DNA of 57,379 nucleotides. It comes from JACCZX01 sp038216465. Its GTDB lineage: Bacteria > Pseudomonadota > Gammaproteobacteria > Burkholderiales > Burkholderiaceae_F. The notes under the pieces are model-generated. The model did not search any database. It was given only the letters and a program-made list of their open reading frames with translations, and was not told where the DNA came from. The DNA is taken from NCBI GenBank assembly GCA_038216465.1, contig JBBQQC010000021.1, positions 1-57,379 on the forward strand, given 5' to 3'. This document shows, piece by piece, positions 8,413-17,583 of the stretch; positions within the stretch are counted from its first letter, which is position 1, and each line of letters starts with the position of its first letter. The translations under genes and the position numbers were made by a program.

Positions 8413-9300
8413 GTGCTGCAAGACGGCCAATTTGCCGACCTTGCGAACGGAATTCGTCTTCACTACGCGAGTTCGGGTGCGCATGGCGCGCCGCTGATGC
8501 TGTTCTTGCATGGATTCCCGGAGTACTGGGCGGCATGGGAAGACGTGATGCCGAATTTCAGCAACAGCCACTACGCGGTCGCGCCCGACTTGCGCGGATT
8601 CAACCTGTCGAGCCAGCCCGACGACGTTGCGGCGTATCGCGCACGCGAGATCGTCGGCGACCTCGAATGTCTCGTGCAACTGCTTGGCTACGAGCGTTCG
8701 ATCGTCGTTGCGCACGATTGGGGCGGCGCGGTCGCGTGGCAATGGGCAATCTCGCATCCGGAGCGCATCGATCGCCTGATCGAGATAAATTCGCCGCATC
8801 CGATTCTCTTTGCACGGGAACTTGTGCACAGCGCGCAGCAGCGCAAGGCGAGCGCCTACATGAACTGGTTGCGTGCCCCCGGCTCCGAGGGCGCGCTCGC
8901 GAAGGACGACTACGCCATGCTCGAAGGTTTCTTCCATTCGATGCGGCGCGCAGACGCGCCGTGGTACACGCCGGAACACGCGCAGCGCTACAAGCAAGTC
9001 TGGCGGCGCGGGCTGACGGGTGGCGTTAACTACTACCGGGCCTCGCCGCTTTATCCGCCGACGGATGCCGATCCGGGACCGGCGAAGCTTCGTCTCGAAC
9101 CCGCCCAGTTTCGCGTCCGCGTGCCGACGCTGGTGATCTGGGGGGAGGCCGACGTTGCGTTGCCACCGATGTTGCTCGGCGGTCTCGATGAACTCGTGGA
9201 CAACCTGACCGTCAAACGCCTGGCGCGCGCAACGCACTGGTTGGTGCACGAGGAGCCGCAAACGATCTCCGAGTTCATCAGGCACTATCTATCAGCTTGA
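8413..9300 (+). CDS. Alpha/beta hydrolase, epoxide-hydrolase-like
   Basis: Soluble hydrolase of about 295 residues from a GTG at 8413, ten bases after the SDR stop; no in-frame ATG gives a better N-terminus, and the longer frame lies inside the SDR gene. The oxyanion motif HGFPEYW (33-39) and the nucleophile elbow VAHDWGGAVAWQ with Asp102 are those of soluble epoxide hydrolases and some haloacid or haloalkane dehalogenases. The acid is probably Asp in IWGEADVALP and the base His in ATHWLVHE. A cap region with tyrosines (RAPGSEGAL to GGVNYYR) fits epoxide opening. It would act on an epoxide or ester made or taken up by the cluster; the substrate is unknown. Confidence 0.85.
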   Translation: MLQDGQFADLANGIRLHYASSGAHGAPLMLFLHGFPEYWAAWEDVMPNFSNSHYAVAPDLRGFNLSSQPDDVAAYRAREIVGDLECLVQLLGYERSIVVAHDWGGAVAWQWAISHPERIDRLIEINSPHPILFARELVHSAQQRKASAYMNWLRAPGSEGALAKDDYAMLEGFFHSMRRADAPWYTPEHAQRYKQVWRRGLTGGVNYYRASPLYPPTDADPGPAKLRLEPAQFRVRVPTLVIWGEADVALPPMLLGGLDELVDNLTVKRLARATHWLVHEEPQTISEFIRHYLSA

Positions 9301-9359
9301 TTCAGCAGGGTGCTGCGACTCGCATGTCAGAATTTAAAATCGACCCACGAAAGTCACGC

Positions 9360-12083
9360 ATGAAATACGCGATTCAGCGCTGGAGCGCCGCGCTGTTGTT
9401 GTCTGCAATCTGCGGCGTTGTATCCGCGCAGGCCCCGGTACGGCTGCCGGCCGGCGTCACACGCGGACCGACGGTAGAAGGCATCACCGAGTACCGACTC
9501 GCTAACGGACTGCGCATCGTGCTGTTCGCCGATCCGTCGAAGCCAACCGCGACGGTCAACATCACTTACCTGGTCGGCTCCCGGCAAGAGAACTACGGTG
9601 AGACCGGCATGGCGCACCTGCTCGAGCATCTCATTTTCAAGGGGTCGAAGCATTTTCTGCGGCCTGATAGCGAATTCACGCGGCGCGGGTTTCAGAACAA
9701 CGGCAGCACCTGGCTCGATCGCACCAACTATTTCTCGACCTTTCAAGCGAGCGACGACAACCTGAAGTGGGCAATCGACTGGTCCGCCGACGCAATGGTC
9801 AATTCGTTCATCGCTAGGAAAGATCTCGACTCCGAGATGACGGTCGTGCGCAACGAGTTTGAGAGCGGCGAGAACAACCCAACGCGCGTGATGCTGATAC
9901 GTATGCAGTCGCTCCTTTACGACTGGCACAACTACGGCAATTCGACGATCGGCGCGCGCTCGGATATCGAAAACGTGCGCATAGAGAACCTGCAGGCGTT
10001 TTACCGGATGTACTACCAGCCCGACAACGCCGTACTGATCGTCGCGGGCAAGTTCGATGAAACGAAGACGCTGGGATGGATCGCGCACGCTTTTGGGAAA
10101 ATTCCGAGACCAAAGCGGTCGCTTCCGGTGTTCTGGACGGTTGAACCTACGCACGATGGCGAGCGTTCGTTCACCGTGCGTCGGTCGGGGGAAGTGCAGC
10201 TGGTAATGGTGGGGTATCGCGTACCGTCGGCGCTCAGTCCGCAATCACTGGCGGCTGGGACTGCGGCCGAGGTGCTTGGCGATACGCCGAACGGCAGATT
10301 ACACCAGGCTTTGGTCACCACTGGAAGGGCGTCGCAGGTGTTCACCTTCAACATCGACGGGCGCGATCCGGGTTTTGTCCTGTTCGGCGCCGTCGTAAAG
10401 AAAGGCGAACCGCTCGAGCCCGTCAGGCAGATGATGATCGACGTTGTTGAAGGCAGCTGGGCCAAGACACCGGCCGACGACGTCGAAGTGAAACGTCAGG
10501 TACAGAAACAGCGCACGGCGTACGACCGGGCGCTGGCGGACCCGCAGGCGTTCGGTGTCGGACTCTCCGAATACATCTCGCTCGGCGACTGGCGATTATT
10601 TTTCCTGCAGCGTGACGAGCTAGCGAAGCTGACCGCGAACGAGGTCGACGTGGCGGCACGCAAGTATTTCGTACGCGACAACCGTGTGGTCGGTTCGTTC
10701 ATCCCGGATGACGCGCCACTGCGGGCCGAGATTCCTGCCGCGCCGACGGCGGCGCAATTGCTCGCCGACTACAAACCGTCGGAGAAGGGAGCGGTTGCCG
10801 AGGCTTTCGTGCCGTCGCAGGACAACATCGACAAGCGCACGCGCGTGCTGTCTTTCGGCGAGTTGAACGTGGCTCTATTGCCGAAGCAAAATCGCGGCAA
10901 CACCGTCAACGTGCAGACCCAGTTCAAGTGGGGTAACCCAGAGTCGCTGACCGGCCGCATGATCGAAAGCGACCTTGCAGCTGCGATGCTCAATCGCGGC
11001 ACCGACAAAATGACGCGCCAGCAGATTGCAGATGAAATGACGCGACTGCAAATGACCGGCGGAATCACCGGCTTCCAGACCACCCGCGAGAACCTTCCGG
11101 ACGCTCTACGCCTGCTGGCGCACGTGATGCGGGCCGCGAATTTTCCTGCGTCCGAGTACGAGCAACTGCAGCGACAGGTGGCGACGTCGTTGCAGGCTCA
11201 GCTCGATAATCCGGAAGCGATCTCGCGCGACGCACTGGCGACACATTTCAATACCTATCCGCCCGGCGACCCGCGCTACTACATTCCGTTGCGTTCGCGA
11301 ATTGACGCCGTCGCCAAGACACCGCTTGACGCGACGCGGCGCTTCTATACCGACTTTTACGGAACGGCCCGCGGCGAAGTTGCGGTTGTCGGCGACTTCG
11401 ACGCCCCGCAGATCGAAGGCTTGGTCAAAGAGCTGTTCACAGACTATCGATCGAGGTCGCCGTATGCGCGTGTTGAGCGCGAGTACCGCGAGGTTAAGCC
11501 GGCGCGGCTGGCAATCGACACGCCGGAAAAGGAAAACGCGTTTATCAGAGGCCGAATCGACTTTCCGTTGCGCGATGACGACCCGGACGCGCCGGCTCTG
11601 GTGATAGCCAACGATATCTTTGGCGGTGGTTCGGGGTTGTCAAACCGCGTGATCGAACGCCTGCGACAGCGTGACGGCATTAGTTACGGCGCGGGCACCG
11701 GATTGACGCTTGGCTCACGCTATCGCGTAGCGTCATGGACGCTGGCTGCGCTCATGGCGCCGCAAAATGCCGCCAAAGCCGAGCAAGCGCTGCGCGAAGA
11801 GATCGACCGCGCGCGCCGCGACGGCTTTACCACGAAGGAGGTCGAGGATGCGAAGAAGGGCACGCTGCAGGAACGCGCCACCCATCGTGCACGTGATGAT
11901 GTTGTCGCCGGCACGTGGACCTCGAACATGGACCTCGGACGAACGTTCGCATTCTCGAAGCAGTTCGAAGATCGGATGCGCGCGGTGACGGCCGAGCAGG
12001 CGAGTGCCGCCTTTCGCAAGTACATCGATCCAGCTCGCATGACCTTCGTGATTGCCGGCGACGCAAAAAAAGGCGCGAAGTAG
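9360..12083 (+). CDS. Exported M16-family zinc metallopeptidase (pitrilysin-like)
   Basis: Large peptidase of about 907 residues from the ATG at 9360, which begins a good signal peptide (MKYAIQRWSAALLLSAICG, then VSAQA cleavage). The inverted zinc motif HLLEH is at 86-90, with a distal acidic ligand in VVRNEFESG (about 166-168). Two M16 halves are recognisable: an active N-terminal half, and a C-terminal half containing TRENLPDALRLLAHVM and NDIFGGGSGLSNRVIERLR that supplies the R/Y-type substrate-binding elements. It likely degrades small proteins or peptides in the periplasm. Two upstream in-frame starts (9297, 9324) would put charged residues ahead of the signal peptide and are less likely. 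Confidence 0.9.
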   Translation: MKYAIQRWSAALLLSAICGVVSAQAPVRLPAGVTRGPTVEGITEYRLANGLRIVLFADPSKPTATVNITYLVGSRQENYGETGMAHLLEHLIFKGSKHFLRPDSEFTRRGFQNNGSTWLDRTNYFSTFQASDDNLKWAIDWSADAMVNSFIARKDLDSEMTVVRNEFESGENNPTRVMLIRMQSLLYDWHNYGNSTIGARSDIENVRIENLQAFYRMYYQPDNAVLIVAGKFDETKTLGWIAHAFGKIPRPKRSLPVFWTVEPTHDGERSFTVRRSGEVQLVMVGYRVPSALSPQSLAAGTAAEVLGDTPNGRLHQALVTTGRASQVFTFNIDGRDPGFVLFGAVVKKGEPLEPVRQMMIDVVEGSWAKTPADDVEVKRQVQKQRTAYDRALADPQAFGVGLSEYISLGDWRLFFLQRDELAKLTANEVDVAARKYFVRDNRVVGSFIPDDAPLRAEIPAAPTAAQLLADYKPSEKGAVAEAFVPSQDNIDKRTRVLSFGELNVALLPKQNRGNTVNVQTQFKWGNPESLTGRMIESDLAAAMLNRGTDKMTRQQIADEMTRLQMTGGITGFQTTRENLPDALRLLAHVMRAANFPASEYEQLQRQVATSLQAQLDNPEAISRDALATHFNTYPPGDPRYYIPLRSRIDAVAKTPLDATRRFYTDFYGTARGEVAVVGDFDAPQIEGLVKELFTDYRSRSPYARVEREYREVKPARLAIDTPEKENAFIRGRIDFPLRDDDPDAPALVIANDIFGGGSGLSNRVIERLRQRDGISYGAGTGLTLGSRYRVASWTLAALMAPQNAAKAEQALREEIDRARRDGFTTKEVEDAKKGTLQERATHRARDDVVAGTWTSNMDLGRTFAFSKQFEDRMRAVTAEQASAAFRKYIDPARMTFVIAGDAKKGAK

Positions 12084-12548
12084 ATGTACGCTGACTTTCG
12101 CCATCGCATGCCGCTGCGCGTGCGCTGGGCGGAAGTCGACAAGCAAGCCGTCGTTTTCAACGCGCACTATCTGCTTTACTGCGATGTGTGCGTCACCGAG
12201 TATTGGCGTGCGGCCGGGATTCAGTACCCGGAGGACTTCACCGGGCAGGGCAGCGATCTGTTCGTCCGCAAGTCGACCCTCGAATATCTTTCCGCCGCCT
12301 ATTACGACGATGAGCTCGAGGTCTGCGGGCGCATCGCGCGGCTCGGTAGCAGCAGCATGCGCTTCGTCGTCGAAATCTATCGGCGCCGCCAATACGAAGC
12401 CGTGTTGGTGACGGCGGAGCTGATCTATGTACACGCTGATCCGGCCTCGCGTACACCGCTACCGATTCCCGACGCGATGCGGGCGCGGATACGTGCGTTC
12501 GAAACAATCGTGCCGGACGACGGATCGGATGCGAATCGAGCTGGGTGA
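12084..12548 (+). CDS. Hot-dog-fold acyl-CoA thioesterase (4-hydroxybenzoyl-CoA thioesterase/YbgC type)
   Basis: 154-residue protein whose ATG directly follows the stop codon of the peptidase gene. The N-terminal pattern VRWAEVDKQAVVFNAHYLLY matches the YbgC/4HBT family, in which the Asp of the 'D-x-x-G/A-x-x-x-N/H' region is catalytic; LFVRKSTLEYLSAAYYDDEL continues the hot-dog fold. It would hydrolyse a small acyl-CoA or aromatic CoA thioester in the cytoplasm, compatible with the CoA chemistry upstream. The 3' end overlaps the next gene by 20 bases. Confidence 0.85.
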   Translation: MYADFRHRMPLRVRWAEVDKQAVVFNAHYLLYCDVCVTEYWRAAGIQYPEDFTGQGSDLFVRKSTLEYLSAAYYDDELEVCGRIARLGSSSMRFVVEIYRRRQYEAVLVTAELIYVHADPASRTPLPIPDAMRARIRAFETIVPDDGSDANRAG

Positions 12549-12945
12549 CTGGCACGGCATGCGGCACTGGTCGGAACCGCTGCGCTTCGCGGTATTCGTC
12601 GAAGAACAGAACGTGCCGGCAGAGATCGAGCTCGATTCGTTCGATGCCCTGTCGGTGCATGCGGTTGCTTTCGATGCGAGCGGAGAAGCGGTCGGCACGG
12701 GCCGCTTGCTCCCCGACGGCCATATCGGCCGCATGGCTGTCGCAAAGCCGGCGCGTGGCGCCGGCGTTGGTAGCGCGCTACTCGGCGCGCTGATGGATGA
12801 AGCGCGGCGGCGCGGCCACGCGTACGCGATGCTCAGCGCACAGAAACACGCGGTGGCGTTTTATCGAAAGCACGGCTATTCGCCGCACGGCGGTGAGTAC
12901 GACGACGCCGGCATTCCACACATCGACATGCGCCGCGCGCTGTAG
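12529..12945 (+). CDS. GNAT-family N-acetyltransferase (ElaA/YjdJ-like)
   Basis: 138-residue acetyl-CoA-dependent acyltransferase. FAVFVEEQNVPAEIELD (about 17-33) is the typical beginning of the ElaA-like GNAT group. The acetyl-CoA loop is GRMAVAKPARGAGVGSALL (about 66-84), followed by AFYRKHGYSPHGGEY near the C-terminus. The ATG at 12529 lies inside the last codons of the thioesterase gene, so the two are likely coupled. It converges on the minus-strand NRDE gene with only five bases between stops. The substrate is not deducible. Confidence 0.86.
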   Translation: MRIELGDWHGMRHWSEPLRFAVFVEEQNVPAEIELDSFDALSVHAVAFDASGEAVGTGRLLPDGHIGRMAVAKPARGAGVGSALLGALMDEARRRGHAYAMLSAQKHAVAFYRKHGYSPHGGEYDDAGIPHIDMRRAL

Positions 12946-12950
12946 CTCGA

Positions 12951-13793
12951 TCAGCCCGGCCCCTGCGCCTTGATATGCGCCGGAGTGGCCGCGCGATCGA
13001 TCGTGAACTCGTAGTGCCGATCAGAAAAGCGCTGTGGGTCGGCGGTGTCGTATGTGCGCTCGAAGAACGCAGTCAGCCCATCACTGCGCACCGTGAGGAC
13101 CGTGCTGGTACGCGTGCCGTAGCCGTGCGCGCGGATCTGGATCGACGAAAGCGCGCGCTCCCATTCGTACGGAACGCCGGTGGATGGAAGCTCGGAGTCG
13201 CGCGCGAGCTCGCGATTCTCCAGAAGCCGCACCAGCGGTTCCAAATCGACTCGAGATGCGATGGAGCAAGCAAAACGCGTCACAGCGCGCGTCACTTTCG
13301 GCCACGGTGTGTCGAGTGCCGCGTTCGATAAGCCGTAGACGCCCGGCGCCAGAGCGCGGGCCGGCTCACCGTTGCGGTTGGTGAAATAGTCAAGCTGCGG
13401 CTGGGTGGCAGTTTCGCCGTTTGCAACCGGCCCGACATCGCCGAGCAGCAAATTGAAGCCGTTGTACGCGCTCATCCGACTGGCGTTCGCTTCAAGCCAG
13501 GTTGCCGGCAACTCGGGTGCTTGCAGCGCCGACAACACCAGCGTCCCGCGCGACGGAGCGTGCGGATTACGCTCGCTGGGCGCGCGCACATTGGTTAGCG
13601 CGGCAAATCGGCCGCGGCGAGTGATTCCGAGCCAGGTGCCGCCGGCTTCTTCGTCGTGGCCAGCCAGCACCGACACCGCATGGCCCCACCACGCCGCCGG
13701 ACGCGTGCGACGGAGATAGAACTCGTCGCGATTGGCCGCCAGCACCAGCGGGTAATCTGGATGCGCGCGCCACGCAAAAACCATCAGGCACAT
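12951..13793 (-). CDS. NRDE/TANGO2-family protein
   Basis: 280-residue protein that opens with MCLMVFAWR and contains LAANRDEFYLRRTRPAAWWG, the Asn-Arg-Asp-Glu hallmark of the NRDE (TANGO2) family of Ntn-hydrolase-like fold proteins; Cys2 would be the N-terminal nucleophile if processed. Later conserved pieces are GGTWLGITRRGRFAALTNVR and YGLSNAALDTPWPKV. The molecular function in bacteria is not settled (haem handling or metabolite repair has been suggested for eukaryotic relatives). It lies 11 bases downstream of the ygfZ-like gene on the same strand, so the two may be co-transcribed. Confidence 0.88.
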   Translation of the reverse strand: MCLMVFAWRAHPDYPLVLAANRDEFYLRRTRPAAWWGHAVSVLAGHDEEAGGTWLGITRRGRFAALTNVRAPSERNPHAPSRGTLVLSALQAPELPATWLEANASRMSAYNGFNLLLGDVGPVANGETATQPQLDYFTNRNGEPARALAPGVYGLSNAALDTPWPKVTRAVTRFACSIASRVDLEPLVRLLENRELARDSELPSTGVPYEWERALSSIQIRAHGYGTRTSTVLTVRSDGLTAFFERTYDTADPQRFSDRHYEFTIDRAATPAHIKAQGPG

Positions 13794-13804
13794 CGGTGTT
13801 TCGC

Positions 13805-14761
13805 CTACTCGGTCGGATCAAACAGCCTATACGGTAGCGGACGCACGGTCAGCCGGGGGCCGTCGGCGCCTCGCAGATGCAGCGAACCCGACTCAAGCCG
13901 ATCGAGCGGCGCCTCGAACAGCAATTCACTTCCGCCTTTCGGCGAGGCAGCGGCCATTATGACGGTGCCGATCGGCTGCGCACTTTCGCTATGAAAAACA
14001 TCGGCAGCGGCGTCAATGTCGGTTGCATCAACCTGCGCGATGTTCATACGACGCTTGAGCTTGCCGAGATACTGGCTGCGCGCAACGATCTCCTGGCCCG
14101 GGTAACAGCCCTTCTTGAAATCGACACCACCGAGAACTTCCAGATTGATCATCTGCGGAACAAATTTTTCCTGGGTCGCCAAAAAAACAGTCGGAACCGC
14201 CGCAGCAATTTCGCTCAGCCACCACGCATTGCTTGAGGCGGTCGCCAAACCTTCCGACATCGGTAGCTGCGACCCGTGCGGCAACGTTAGCAAGAAGCGC
14301 GGACACCCGTCGGGCGTCGGCAGCATGCGATCCACGCGTAGATTGTCCCGCGTTGCCGATAGCCCTGGCGCAGTCGGAGACGCGACGATCGGCCGAAGCA
14401 GCTCGCAGCTACCGGCGCCGAGCACCGCATACGTATCCGATGCATTGCTGACATCGATGATCTTCGCCTTCGCGCGCAGTACGAACATGGACAGCCGTTT
14501 GACGACTGAGCCAATGACATCGCGCGGCATTCGCAGAAACACGCCATCTTCGGTGCGCCACTGGTGAAAGGTCGCGAGCAATCGACCTTTCGGCGTGCAG
14601 TAGCCCGATAGCTGCACTTGGTTCGGCGCAAGGCGAGCGACATCGTTGGTCAGCTGCGACTGCAGGAACGGCACGGCATCTGCGCCACTGACCAGAATGA
14701 CGCCGAGCTCCGGCAGCGCAGCAAGCGTGGGCAATTCAACCGACGAAAGTACGGTGGACAC
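13805..14761 (-). CDS. ygfZ: YgfZ/GcvT-type folate-binding protein
   Basis: 318-residue tetrahydrofolate-dependent protein needed for repair or assembly of some Fe-S enzymes. The diagnostic motif KGCYPGQE occurs in FKKGCYPGQEIVARSQYLG, preceded by the aminomethyltransferase-like fold (VSGADAVPFLQSQLTNDV and LLATFHQWR). The likely start is the GTG at 14761. It diverges from mltG across a 99-base spacer that includes an AT-rich TTAATATAAGT stretch (about 14797-14807), a plausible -10 region. This neighbourhood is common in betaproteobacteria. Confidence 0.9.
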   Translation of the reverse strand: MSTVLSSVELPTLAALPELGVILVSGADAVPFLQSQLTNDVARLAPNQVQLSGYCTPKGRLLATFHQWRTEDGVFLRMPRDVIGSVVKRLSMFVLRAKAKIIDVSNASDTYAVLGAGSCELLRPIVASPTAPGLSATRDNLRVDRMLPTPDGCPRFLLTLPHGSQLPMSEGLATASSNAWWLSEIAAAVPTVFLATQEKFVPQMINLEVLGGVDFKKGCYPGQEIVARSQYLGKLKRRMNIAQVDATDIDAAADVFHSESAQPIGTVIMAAASPKGGSELLFEAPLDRLESGSLHLRGADGPRLTVRPLPYRLFDPTE

Positions 14762-14860
14762 TCGAAGTCTTTTCGCGCGTGGAGTCGAGCCCGCAGATTA
14801 ATATAAGTAGCAGGGGTGTTAGGCACTACATCGTCTCACTTGTTCCATTGACATCAATTC
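14762..14860. promoter_or_regulatory. Divergent promoter region between ygfZ and mltG
   Basis: Ninety-nine noncoding bases separate two divergent genes, so promoters for both must lie here or overlap the starts. The most AT-rich part is TTAATATAAG near 14797-14806, a reasonable -10 zone on either strand. A TTGACA at 14848-14853 is too close to the mltG start to serve it. No clear operator palindrome was found. Confidence 0.35.
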
Positions 14861-15880
14861 ATGGCAAAGCGTAGCCGCGTGCGCATCTGGAGTAGCTTTG
14901 TGCTGCTGTTTGGCATGCTGGTGTTCGCTGCCGGAGTCGCCGCGCGCTGGTACGTGTTCCAGCGTCCGCTGCCATTCAGGTCCGATCGTGTCGAGTTTCG
15001 CGTTTCACCCGGGAGCTCGGTTCGAAGCATCGCGCAGGCAGCGCAGGCGGGTGGGGTGGACGTCAATTCGGATGCGATGGTGCTGGCAGCGCGCTTCAGT
15101 GGCGCGTCGCAGTCGCTGCGTGCCGGCCGCTACGCCGTTGAGCGCGGCATTACCTTGGGCGGCTTGCTGGCGAAGCTGCAGGCCGGCGATGTGTTGCGCG
15201 ACCGTTTGACGATCGTCGAGGGAATCGTGTTTCGTGACATGCGCGCCTTGTTGTCCGCTCAGACGCAGTTGAAGCAGGACTCCGCCAGGATGTCCGCTGA
15301 GGAGTTGCTGAAAGCGATCGGCGCCGCCGAAGCGCATCCCGAAGGGCTGTTCGCACCCGAGACCTACGTCTTCGACGCCGGTGCGTCTGATCTTGAGATC
15401 TACCGGCAGGCGTATCGCACGCAGATGAAGCGGCTGCAGGACGCATGGGCTGCGCGTCCGCCCGACCTTCCTTACGCAAGCCCCTACGCTGCGCTGATCA
15501 TGGCGTCGATTGTCGAGAAAGAAACAGGGCAGGCGTCGGAGCGTGCCATGATCGCGGGCGTCTTCGTCAACCGATTGCGGCTCGGCATGCTGCTGCAGAC
15601 TGATCCGTCGGTGATCTACGGAATCGGACCGTCGTTCGATGGAAACCTACGCAAGCGCGACCTGCTCGCCGATGGTCCGTACAACACGTACACCCGTACT
15701 GGTTTGCCGCCAACACCGATCGCGCTGCCGGGCCGCGCCTCGATCGAAGCGGCGCTGCGCCCCGCCAGCACAGCGGCGCTCTACTTCGTTTCCCGCGGCG
15801 ACGGCACGTCTCACTTTTCGGCCACGCTGGCTGAACACAATCGCGCGGTCGACGCCTACCAGCGGTGCTGTCGGCGATGA
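14861..15880 (+). CDS. mltG: Endolytic murein transglycosylase MltG
   Basis: 339-residue inner-membrane enzyme that cleaves nascent peptidoglycan strands and so limits glycan length. One N-terminal membrane anchor (VLLFGMLVFAAGVAARWYVF) is followed by a LysM-like region (FRVSPGSSVRSIAQAAQAGG). The YceG catalytic domain carries the essential Glu in MASIVEKETGQ, with conserved LLQTDPSVIYGIG and YNTYTRTGLPPTPIALPG. Its stop overlaps the tmk ATG (ATGA), the usual mltG-tmk-holB arrangement. Confidence 0.94.
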   Translation: MAKRSRVRIWSSFVLLFGMLVFAAGVAARWYVFQRPLPFRSDRVEFRVSPGSSVRSIAQAAQAGGVDVNSDAMVLAARFSGASQSLRAGRYAVERGITLGGLLAKLQAGDVLRDRLTIVEGIVFRDMRALLSAQTQLKQDSARMSAEELLKAIGAAEAHPEGLFAPETYVFDAGASDLEIYRQAYRTQMKRLQDAWAARPPDLPYASPYAALIMASIVEKETGQASERAMIAGVFVNRLRLGMLLQTDPSVIYGIGPSFDGNLRKRDLLADGPYNTYTRTGLPPTPIALPGRASIEAALRPASTAALYFVSRGDGTSHFSATLAEHNRAVDAYQRCCRR

Positions 15881-16494
15881 CCGAGCGCGGGCGGTTCATC
15901 ACTTTCGAAGGAATCGACGGATCCGGCAAAAGCACGCACATCGATGCGTTGGCCGAAGCACTGGGCGCGCGCGGCGTCAGTGTCGTCTCGACGCGGGAGC
16001 CCGGAGGGACGCCGCTGGGCGAATCGCTGCGCGATCTAGTTCTGCATCAGGCGATGACTCGCGAGGCCGAGACACTGCTGATGTTTGCGGCTCGTGCCGA
16101 GCACATCGCCGCAATCGTTCGGCCTGCGCTCGCCGCCGGACAGTGGGTACTGTGTGATCGCTTTACCGACGCAACCTACGCATACCAAGCCGGCGGCCGC
16201 GGCATGCCGGAAAATGCGATCGCGGAGCTCGAAGGCTGGGTCCATCCGGACCTGCAGCCCGACTTGACCATCGTCTTCGACGTGGCACCCGAAATCGCGG
16301 CGCAACGCGTCGCGCAATCAAGACGGGCCGATCGCTTCGAATCCGAGCCCGTTGCGTTCTTCGGTGCCGTGCGCGCGATGTATCTGAAGCGCGCTGCCGA
16401 GCAGCCCGCGCGCTGCGTTGTTATCGACGGCGCCCAAACCGCAGATGCGGTGCGAAAGCAGCTCGATCATCTGATGCGCCGATGGAATCGCTGA
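15877..16494 (+). CDS. tmk: Thymidylate kinase
   Basis: 205-residue cytosolic kinase converting dTMP to dTDP with ATP. P-loop FEGIDGSGKST is at about 9-19, the DR(F/Y) motif in VLCDRFTDATYAYQAGGRG, and the LID region is QSRRADRFESEP. The ATG at 15877 overlaps the mltG stop, and the gene overlaps holB by 13 bases, so mltG, tmk and holB are surely one transcript. The length and all motifs are those of the bacterial enzyme. Confidence 0.95.
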   Translation: MTERGRFITFEGIDGSGKSTHIDALAEALGARGVSVVSTREPGGTPLGESLRDLVLHQAMTREAETLLMFAARAEHIAAIVRPALAAGQWVLCDRFTDATYAYQAGGRGMPENAIAELEGWVHPDLQPDLTIVFDVAPEIAAQRVAQSRRADRFESEPVAFFGAVRAMYLKRAAEQPARCVVIDGAQTADAVRKQLDHLMRRWNR

Positions 16495-17561
16495 CTCCGT
16501 TGCCGTGGCAACGCACGGTGTGGTCGCGGCTCGCCGCGTGGCGCGCACGCTTGCCGCATGCCTTGTTGCTGCACGGCGTTCGCGGCGTCGGCAAGCGGCA
16601 CCTGATGAAGGCGTTTGCGCAGTTGCTGTTGTGCGAGTCGCCGGTAGGCGACACACCGTGCGGCCGGTGCCTGGGATGTCAACTGATGGCTGCCGACAAT
16701 CACCCTGACTTGCGCTGGCTGACGCCCGCGGCGCAAATGCCGGACCGCGATGACGCATCCAATGGCGAAGACTTGCAGATTGATCGTAACGAGGCCAAAC
16801 AGAGCAACGCAAGCAAACCGAGCCGCGAGATCTTGATCGACCAAGTGCGCAAGACGGGCGAGTCGCTTTCGCTGACCCCGCACCGCGGCGGTCGCCGCGT
16901 CGTGCTGCTGTTTCCAGCCGAGACGTTGAATGCCGCCGCCGCCAATGCGCTGCTGAAAGTGCTTGAAGAGCCGCCGCCCGGCGCAGTGTTCCTGGCGGTC
17001 AGCGATCAGCTTGATGCCGTGCTGCCGACCATTGTGTCGCGCTGCGTGTTGCTGCGCGCGCCGGTTCCGAGTCGCGCCGAAGCGCTCGCCTGGCTCCGTT
17101 CTTTTGGCATCGACCATGCGGAGCAAAGGTTGGCGGAGGCGGGTGGAGTGCCGGTTGGAATCGCGGACGATGTGGGCACAGGTCATGCGCTCGATCCGCC
17201 GCTGCAGGAAGCCCTGCTAAAGCTGCTGAGTCGGGGTGCCGCGCTAACCGCGGCGCAGATCGTCAGCGCCATCCCGAAAGACATTGCCGTGGCGCCGGCG
17301 ATCCGTCTGTTACAGCGGTGGGGATGGGACTTATTAGCGGAAAGGCTGGCCGGCCGCGTTCGTTACTATCCGCAGCACCAACGGCAGTTTGCTCTGCTCG
17401 TCCAATCGGTCGAGCCTTCCCGCGTCGTTGACTGGGCGGCGGGACTGGCGCAAATGCAGGCGGTCAGCGATCATCCGCTCAATGCCCGCTTGGTCGTGGA
17501 AAGCGCGTTGCTGGGCTACGCAGAGGCGATGCGTGCGCGGGAAGTGGTCGACGCTAAGTGA
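16482..17561 (+). CDS. holB: DNA polymerase III delta-prime subunit
   Basis: 359-residue clamp-loader subunit that helps load the sliding clamp during replication. The AAA+ P-loop region is HGVRGVGKRHL; a Cys4 zinc module (LCESPVGDTPCGRCLGCQ) follows, then RRVVLLFPAETLNAAAANAL and LLKVLEEPP with the sensor-1 SRC motif in TIVSRCVLLRAP. It starts inside the tmk 3' end. Between the zinc module and sensor regions there is a hydrophilic insertion (about 85-115, rich in D, N, S), which is variable in the family. Confidence 0.93.
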   Translation: MESLTPLPWQRTVWSRLAAWRARLPHALLLHGVRGVGKRHLMKAFAQLLLCESPVGDTPCGRCLGCQLMAADNHPDLRWLTPAAQMPDRDDASNGEDLQIDRNEAKQSNASKPSREILIDQVRKTGESLSLTPHRGGRRVVLLFPAETLNAAAANALLKVLEEPPPGAVFLAVSDQLDAVLPTIVSRCVLLRAPVPSRAEALAWLRSFGIDHAEQRLAEAGGVPVGIADDVGTGHALDPPLQEALLKLLSRGAALTAAQIVSAIPKDIAVAPAIRLLQRWGWDLLAERLAGRVRYYPQHQRQFALLVQSVEPSRVVDWAAGLAQMQAVSDHPLNARLVVESALLGYAEAMRAREVVDAK

Positions 17562-17583
17562 TTTGGATAACTGATAAACCTCG

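Noticed and set aside
8287..9285. Minus-strand frame opposite the epoxide-hydrolase-like gene
   Set aside because: No domain, and it covers the conserved hydrolase motifs on the other strand.
14848..14853. TTGACA as a -35 box for mltG
   Set aside because: It lies eight bases before the start codon, leaving no room for a -10 element.
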